Below, one piece after another: positions 59,699-64,000 of a stretch of DNA of 64,000 nt. The stretch covers positions 1 to 64,000 of the forward strand of contig NZ_NMVP01000004.1 of assembly GCF_002250705.1 (NCBI RefSeq), written 5' to 3'. Within the stretch, counting starts at the first letter, position 1, and each line of letters opens with the position of its first letter. Made by a program: the position numbers and the translations under genes. The notes under the pieces were generated by a model that was not told the origin of the DNA, ran no database searches, and saw nothing but the letters and a program-made list of their open reading frames with translations. Source of the stretch: Enemella evansiae. GTDB taxonomy: Bacteria; Actinomycetota; Actinomycetes; Propionibacteriales; Propionibacteriaceae.

Positions 59699-61246
59699 AT
59701 GGAACTGACGACGGAGACCCCGCAGCGGGCGACGACCCGCACCTGGGTGGGACTGGCGGTCCTGGTGCTGCCGATGCTGCTCATCGCGATCGACGGCATG
59801 GTGCTGATCTTCGCGCTGGCCGACATCACCGCGGAGCTGAAGCCCAGCGGCACCCAGCAGCTGTGGATGCTCGACATCTATGCGCTGATGCTGGCCGGCC
59901 TGCTGATCACCATGTCCTCACTGGGGGACCGGTTCGGGCGGCGCCGGGTGTTGCTCATCGGCGCGGTCTTCTTCGCGATCGCCTCGGTGCTGGGTGCCCT
60001 CTCGACCGCACCCTGGATGCTGATCGCCGCCCGCGCCCTGCTCGGCATCTCCGGTGCGATGATCATGCCCGGCACGCTCTCGCTGATCCGCAACATGTTC
60101 GCCGACCGTGACCAGCGGCGTACCGCGATGGCCGTCTGGTCCGCGATGGGTGCGCTCGGCGCCGCCGCCGGCCCCATCGTGGGCGGCTGGATCATCGAGG
60201 TGTTCAGCTGGCACGCGGCTTTCCTGATGAACATCCCGGTGATGGTGCTGCTGCTCGCGCTGGCGCCGTTCCTGGTTCCCGAGAGCCGGAACCCGAACCC
60301 GGGCCGGATAGACCTGCCCAGCATCCTGTTCTCGCTCGCCGGGATGATCTCCTTCGTCTATGGCGTGAAGACCTTCGCCGAGGGCAAGGGCCCCGGGGTC
60401 GCGTTCCTCACCTTCTTCGCCGGCCTCGTGCTGCTCGTGCTGTTCGTGATCCGCCAGCTGCGGATGCCGGTGCCGGTGATCAATGTCCGGCTCTTCCGCG
60501 TGCGGGCCTTCACCGGTGCGGTGATCACCGACCTGCTCTCGGTGTTCTCCCTGGTCGGTGCGATGTTCGCCCTCACCCAGTTCCTGCAGCTCGTCCTCGG
60601 CCTCAGCGTCATCTCCTCGGCGCTCTGGATGCTGCCGCAGGCCGCCGTCTCCGCCTGCGCCGGGTTCATCGCCGCGGCGCTGGTGAAGCGATTCCCGACC
60701 GCCCTGATCGTCGCCCTCGGCGTCCTGATCACCGCCGGCGGTTTCGCGATGCTGCTCCGGCTCACCCCGGACACCCCGCCGTGGATGATCGCCATCACCC
60801 TCTGCCTCGTCGGCCTGGGTGCCGGGGTGGGGATGACGCTCACCAACGACCTGATCATGAGTTCGGTACGCCCGGAACAGGCGGGTCAGGCCGCCGCGAT
60901 CAGCGAGACGGCGTACGAACTAGGCACCGCGTTCGGCACCGCGATCCTCGGGTCGGTGCTGCTCGGCTTCTATCGCCGGGGTCTCGCGGAGGCCGCGCCC
61001 GCGGGGCTGCCCGCGACGGTGCTCGAGGGGGCGAAGGAGACCCTGGCGGCGGCACTGGTGTACGCCCAGCAGCTGCCGGGTGAGATCGGTGCGGCGCTGG
61101 CGAGCGCCGCGGTCGATTCGTTCACCAGCGCCCTTGCCTGGACCGGTGGTATCGCCGCGGTGATCCTCTTCGCGGTGGCGATCTTCGCGGGCATCATGCT
61201 CCGTGGGGTCTCGGCGCAGGCGGACCTGGCCGAGGTCGAGCACTGA
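59699..61246 (+). CDS. MFS multidrug exporter, QacA/SmvA-like DHA2 type
   Basis: A 515-residue membrane protein with 14 predicted transmembrane helices: VLPMLLIAIDGMVLIFALADI, SLGDRFGRRRVLLIGAVFF (motif A), MIMPGTLSLIRNMFADRDQRRTAMAVWSAMGALGAAAGPIVGG (motif C region). Such exporters remove cationic dyes, antiseptics and other drugs by proton antiport. Control by the divergent TetR repressor fits ligand-induced efflux. The ATG at 59699 lies 31 bp past the operator. Confidence 0.9.
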   Translation: MELTTETPQRATTRTWVGLAVLVLPMLLIAIDGMVLIFALADITAELKPSGTQQLWMLDIYALMLAGLLITMSSLGDRFGRRRVLLIGAVFFAIASVLGALSTAPWMLIAARALLGISGAMIMPGTLSLIRNMFADRDQRRTAMAVWSAMGALGAAAGPIVGGWIIEVFSWHAAFLMNIPVMVLLLALAPFLVPESRNPNPGRIDLPSILFSLAGMISFVYGVKTFAEGKGPGVAFLTFFAGLVLLVLFVIRQLRMPVPVINVRLFRVRAFTGAVITDLLSVFSLVGAMFALTQFLQLVLGLSVISSALWMLPQAAVSACAGFIAAALVKRFPTALIVALGVLITAGGFAMLLRLTPDTPPWMIAITLCLVGLGAGVGMTLTNDLIMSSVRPEQAGQAAAISETAYELGTAFGTAILGSVLLGFYRRGLAEAAPAGLPATVLEGAKETLAAALVYAQQLPGEIGAALASAAVDSFTSALAWTGGIAAVILFAVAIFAGIMLRGVSAQADLAEVEH

Positions 61247-61253
61247 GCGCGGC

Positions 61254-61553
61254 TCAGTCCGCGGACTGCTGGAGCGCCTGGTCGAGTCGCTCGATCTTGC
61301 CGGTGAGCTCACCGGTGTGGCCGGGCCGGATGTCGGCCTTGAGCACCAGCGAGACCCGGTTGCCGTAGCGCTGCACCGCCTCGGTGGCGCGTTTCACCAC
61401 GTCCATGCACTCGTCCCACTCGCCCTCGATGGTGGTGAACATCGAGTCGGTCTGATTGGGCAGGCCGGATTCGCGGACCACGCGGACGGCGGCGGCGACC
61501 GCCTCGTGCACGGATTCGGAACCGGAGGGGGCGACGGAGAAGGCGACCAGCAT
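61254..61553 (-). CDS. MTH1187-type thiamine-binding-like protein
   Basis: A 99-residue ferredoxin-like protein: LVAFSVAPSGSESVHEAVAAAVRVVRESGLPNQTDSMFTTIEGEWDECMDVVKRA matches the MTH1187/YkoF-like thiamine-binding family (UPF0045). It probably binds thiamine or a pyrimidine precursor; no thiamine genes are near. The ATG at 61553 excludes the adjoining 80-bp repeat. It is convergent with the MFS gene. Confidence 0.83.
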   Translation of the reverse strand: MLVAFSVAPSGSESVHEAVAAAVRVVRESGLPNQTDSMFTTIEGEWDECMDVVKRATEAVQRYGNRVSLVLKADIRPGHTGELTGKIERLDQALQQSAD

Positions 61554-61580
61554 GCCACCAGTCTGCCACCAGCCCCCCGC

Positions 61581-61660
61581 CCGCGATCCATCGAACCCAC
61601 AGTGCAATTCCCCAGCCCTGCAGGGGGAGGGGGATGCACGCAGGATTCGATGGATCGCGG
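61581..61660. repeat. 80-bp palindromic repeat family, copy C
   Basis: Outer arms CCGCGATCCATCGAA and TTCGATGGATCGCGG are perfect over 15 bp, with a second stem in the centre. It lies between the MTH1187-type and lipase genes. Confidence 0.9.
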
Positions 61661-61665
61661 CGGGG

Positions 61666-62757
61666 TCAGCCCTTGGCGCGGCGCAGCGCCTGGGCCTCGG
61701 CCTGGCTGACCTGCTGGCCGCGCAGCGCCTTTTCCTGGCCGGCGGCCAGCTCATTCAGCTCGCGGTCACTGATCCCGGCCTTCCGGGCCGCGGCACGGGC
61801 CTCCGCCGAGCGCAGATCCGGATTGCTGGTCCGGCTGCGGGACGGGTCGGCGGCGGTCCGGCCGCCGAGGTTGGCGCGCACGCTCTTCCCGCTGCGGCTG
61901 TCGGTCATCACGGCCTGCCCGCCGGCGTACGCCGCGGAGGCGAGCGAGGTGCGCGGGGTGCCGAGCTTCGGACCGATCGCGTCGGCGTACGCCGCATAGC
62001 CGGCCTTGTTCGGATGGAACGACTCGACCACGTTCAGCGACAGGTTGTGCAGATAGGGCTGGGCGTCGCAGACGGCGTGCCCGGTGAACTGCTGGCGGAC
62101 ATCGACGAAGGTCAACCCGGAACTCGCCGCCTGCTGCTGGATCCGACTGTTCAACAGATCGGCCGCATCGTTCATCCGGCGCATCTCGTCGGCGGAGAAG
62201 AAGGTGGCCCAGGAGCAGTCCTGGCCGTTGAACAACCGCGGATAGCCGGCGACCACGATCTTCGCCTTCGGCGCCCTCGTCTTCACCTGGGCGTACACGT
62301 CGGCGAGCTTGCTGGGCAGCACATTGTTGGTCTTGGCGACGGCCTCGTTCACCGCCTTGCTGCAATCTCCCCACCAGGACGGTTTCGCGCATTCGGTGAC
62401 CACCGGTGCGAAGCCGATGTCGTTGCCGCCGATGGTCAGCGTCACGAAGTCGGTCTCGGCCGACAGTGACGGGTACTGCTTGGGCATGTCGGAGGTGATC
62501 GCACCGGAACAGGCCTGCAGGTCCAGGTTGAACCCCTTCTCCGCGGCCAGTTGACCGGCGAAGGAGTTGGGTGAGCGGAAGCAGGTGGTGCCGTCGATGA
62601 TGTAGTTGCCGCCACCGTCACCGGCGGAATAGGAGTCACCGAGGGCGACGTAGTCGTTGGTGGTCGCGGCGAGTGCGGGGGTGAAGCCGGCCAGTGTGCC
62701 GAGCGCGACGATCGCGGCTCCGGCTGCTGTGCGGCGCAGGAACGTGGTTGCCCTCAT
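61666..62757 (-). CDS. Secreted SGNH-family lipase/esterase
   Basis: A 363-residue protein. Signal peptide residues 1-31 (FLRRTAAGAAIVALGTLAGFTPALA). SGNH motifs are GDSYSAG (Ser42), GGNDIGF and SFHPNKAGY with the catalytic Asp/His region. Actinobacterial relatives include secreted GDSL lipases that cleave acyl esters. The C-terminal about 70 residues (GKSVRANLGGRTAADP onward) are a low-complexity Arg/Ala-rich extension of unclear role. GAAGGA lies before the ATG at 62757. Confidence 0.88.
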   Translation of the reverse strand: MRATTFLRRTAAGAAIVALGTLAGFTPALAATTNDYVALGDSYSAGDGGGNYIIDGTTCFRSPNSFAGQLAAEKGFNLDLQACSGAITSDMPKQYPSLSAETDFVTLTIGGNDIGFAPVVTECAKPSWWGDCSKAVNEAVAKTNNVLPSKLADVYAQVKTRAPKAKIVVAGYPRLFNGQDCSWATFFSADEMRRMNDAADLLNSRIQQQAASSGLTFVDVRQQFTGHAVCDAQPYLHNLSLNVVESFHPNKAGYAAYADAIGPKLGTPRTSLASAAYAGGQAVMTDSRSGKSVRANLGGRTAADPSRSRTSNPDLRSAEARAAARKAGISDRELNELAAGQEKALRGQQVSQAEAQALRRAKG

Positions 62758-62828
62758 CGAAGTCCTTCTTTCGGGCCCGGGCACGGTCCCGGGGGTGTGT
62801 GGCCAGCCTCACACGGCCCGCGAATCGG

Positions 62829-63452
62829 TCACCACCGGAACATTCCGGAGACGGCGAGCGTGATCGCCACCGCGAGCAGCAGCGCCCCGCCGACCCGATC
62901 CCAATGGCGGCGGTGCGCCGGGTCGGCGAGCCAGGTGTTCAGGCGTACGCCGACGGCCGTCACCAGCAGCCAGGCGAGGAACCCGAACAGCACGTCCACG
63001 ACGCCGAGCAACAGCATCTGTTCGCGGACCCGGCCCGCGGACAGGTTGACGAACTGCGGGAGCACGGCGGCGAAGAAGACGACCACCTTGGGGTTCAGCA
63101 GGTCGGTGGCCAGGCCCTGGCGGAATGCGGTGGCGGTCGACGGGCGGGGTCCGGCCTCGGTGCCGGCGCTGCGCAGCAGACGCCAGCCCAGGTACCCGAG
63201 ATAGAGCGATCCCGCCAATTGGATGGTGAGCAGCGCGCTCGGATAGCGGGTGAGCAGCAGGGAGAGGCCGAGTGTGGCGATCAGCATGTGCACGGTGAGC
63301 CCGGTCTGGGCACCTGCTCCCGCGGCCAGGCCCGCCCGCCAGCCCCGGGTCGCCGAGCGCAGCACGATCAGGAACTCGGGCCCCGGCGTCAGGTAGGCCA
63401 GCACCAGGACGGCGAAGAAGCCGGGCCAGTTGATCGCGGCCAGCTCGGTCAC
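62829..63452 (-). CDS. LysE-family amino-acid exporter
   Basis: A 207-residue membrane protein with six transmembrane helices: FFAVLVLAYLTPGPEFLIVLRSATRGWRAGLAAGAGAQTG (LysE N-terminal signature), LYLGYLGWRLLRS and LNPKVVVFFAAVLPQFV. The family exports amino acids or homoserine lactones. The GTG at 63452 overlaps the stop of the CGNR gene (GTGA), so the two are coupled. Confidence 0.87.
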   Translation of the reverse strand: MTELAAINWPGFFAVLVLAYLTPGPEFLIVLRSATRGWRAGLAAGAGAQTGLTVHMLIATLGLSLLLTRYPSALLTIQLAGSLYLGYLGWRLLRSAGTEAGPRPSTATAFRQGLATDLLNPKVVVFFAAVLPQFVNLSAGRVREQMLLLGVVDVLFGFLAWLLVTAVGVRLNTWLADPAHRRHWDRVGGALLLAVAITLAVSGMFRW

Positions 63453-64000
63453 GGCGTGGGGGTCGCGCGTCGGCGGTGCCGGTGCCGGTCGACCCGCGCC
63501 CGGTTCCCGCATCCGGGGCTGCACCAGCGCTGGTTCGGTCGGGCCCGGTGGAAGAACTGGCCGCACCCGTCAGCATGGCAGACCGCGAGGTTGGCCAAGT
63601 GGTCCCGACCGAGCAGGTCGACGACGGTGGCGGCGAGTACGCCGAGCAACCCGTCCAACCCGGTACCGTCGCGGGCTTCGGTCTCGGTGGCACCCACCCG
63701 TCCGCCGATCAGCCGGGTCGTGGCGGAGGCGCGCACCGCATCGTTCACCGCGCGGACGTCGGCGGCGGGCAGTTCACGCCCGGTCACGGCCGCATCCAGC
63801 AACCGGACCGCGCTGTCTCGCAGGCGGTGTACGCGGGTGAGTTCGGCCTCGGTCCTCGGCCGGGCCGGGGGCAGTGCCGCGGGTTCGAGGTCCGCCCACT
63901 CGGCGAAGGCGTCGACCGTGCCGATGAGCTCGACCCGCTGACCGTCGACGATCCGGATCGTGTTCGCCAGATCGACCGCGGGGTGGTCGCCCAGCCAGGT
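63449..64000 (-). CDS. CGNR zinc-finger / ABATE domain protein (5' end cut by window)
   Basis: 183 residues are visible on the minus strand; the start lies beyond the window. The N-terminal visible part (WLGDHPAVDLANTIRIVDGQRVELIG) is an ABATE (DUF1470) stress-sensing domain, and near the C-terminus CHADGCGQFFHRARPNQRWCSPGCGNRARV is a CGNR-type zinc finger. Such proteins are putative stress-responsive regulators in actinobacteria. Coupling to LysE by GTGA overlap suggests that it controls exporter expression, an inference only. Confidence 0.85.
   Translation of the reverse strand, partial: TWLGDHPAVDLANTIRIVDGQRVELIGTVDAFAEWADLEPAALPPARPRTEAELTRVHRLRDSAVRLLDAAVTGRELPAADVRAVNDAVRASATTRLIGGRVGATETEARDGTGLDGLLGVLAATVVDLLGRDHLANLAVCHADGCGQFFHRARPNQRWCSPGCGNRARVDRHRHRRRATPTP

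Overview
This is chromosomal DNA of a high-GC Gram-positive actinobacterium. The reasons are strongly G/C-biased third codon positions, frequent GTG starts, many promoters whose TANNNT -10 box lies 6-9 nt before the start codon (leaderless mRNAs), and actinobacterial families such as DUF222-HNH, LGFP repeats, LCP, CGNR/ABATE, CsoR and HelR. A propionibacterial-type actinomycete is my best guess, but there is no rRNA to confirm it. I see no tRNA, rRNA, CRISPR array, transposase or phage module. Coding density is high, and about 62 protein genes are annotated; the first and last run off the window.

Layout. 0-12 kb: a secreted LGFP/RlpA wall protein, a Tat-exported PhoX-type phosphatase, a short histidine kinase lacking its ATPase domain, an amidohydrolase, a VOC protein, an ASCH protein, a GlcD-like oxidase, a peptidoglycan amidase, a CDF metal transporter and an esterase. 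12-17 kb: a second secreted RlpA-like protein, then a CitMHS transporter-AtuA-AtuA-like operon divergent from a LysR regulator. 17-23 kb: an LCP wall-polymer ligase, DUF808 protein, TPR protein, alanine symporter and exonuclease III. 23-31 kb: a DUF222-HNH endonuclease between repeats, epimerase, TfoX-like protein, hydroxyacyl-CoA dehydrogenase, DUF418 protein, and an aromatic ring-cleavage pair (extradiol dioxygenase plus FAA hydrolase) with a divergent GntR regulator.

31-36 kb is a probable intrinsic antibiotic-resistance stretch. It holds a HelR-type RNA polymerase rescue ATPase preceded by a 19-bp inverted repeat resembling the rifamycin-associated element, an ArsR-VOC pair, and an Erm-type 23S rRNA methylase preceded by a 12-codon leader peptide with Arg-X-Arg motifs and mutually exclusive hairpins. 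35-51 kb: a CxxC-less thioredoxin-reductase-like flavoprotein and many small regulator/enzyme pairs (ArsR-SRPBCC, TetR-FMN reductase-MFS, SDR-MerR, LysR-aldo/keto reductase). A sulfatase and its MHS transporter sit beside a deleted, frameshifted LysR gene. 51-59 kb: a TIM-barrel isomerase, dnaB with DnaA-box-like sites upstream, the copper module csoR-copZ-copA, and a DUF348-G5-RlpA wall protein. 59-64 kb: a TetR/MFS drug-efflux pair, MTH1187-type protein, secreted SGNH lipase, LysE exporter and a CGNR regulator.

Intergenic regions hold several families of short inverted repeats: an 80-bp family (3 copies), a 60-bp family (2 copies), a 65-bp actinobacterial-type family (5 good copies plus fragments), and two long perfect inverted repeats. 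The most rewarding second looks are the RAE-like site with helR, the erm attenuator, the repeat families, the MerR-type promoter and the three secreted proteins sharing one RlpA-like domain.
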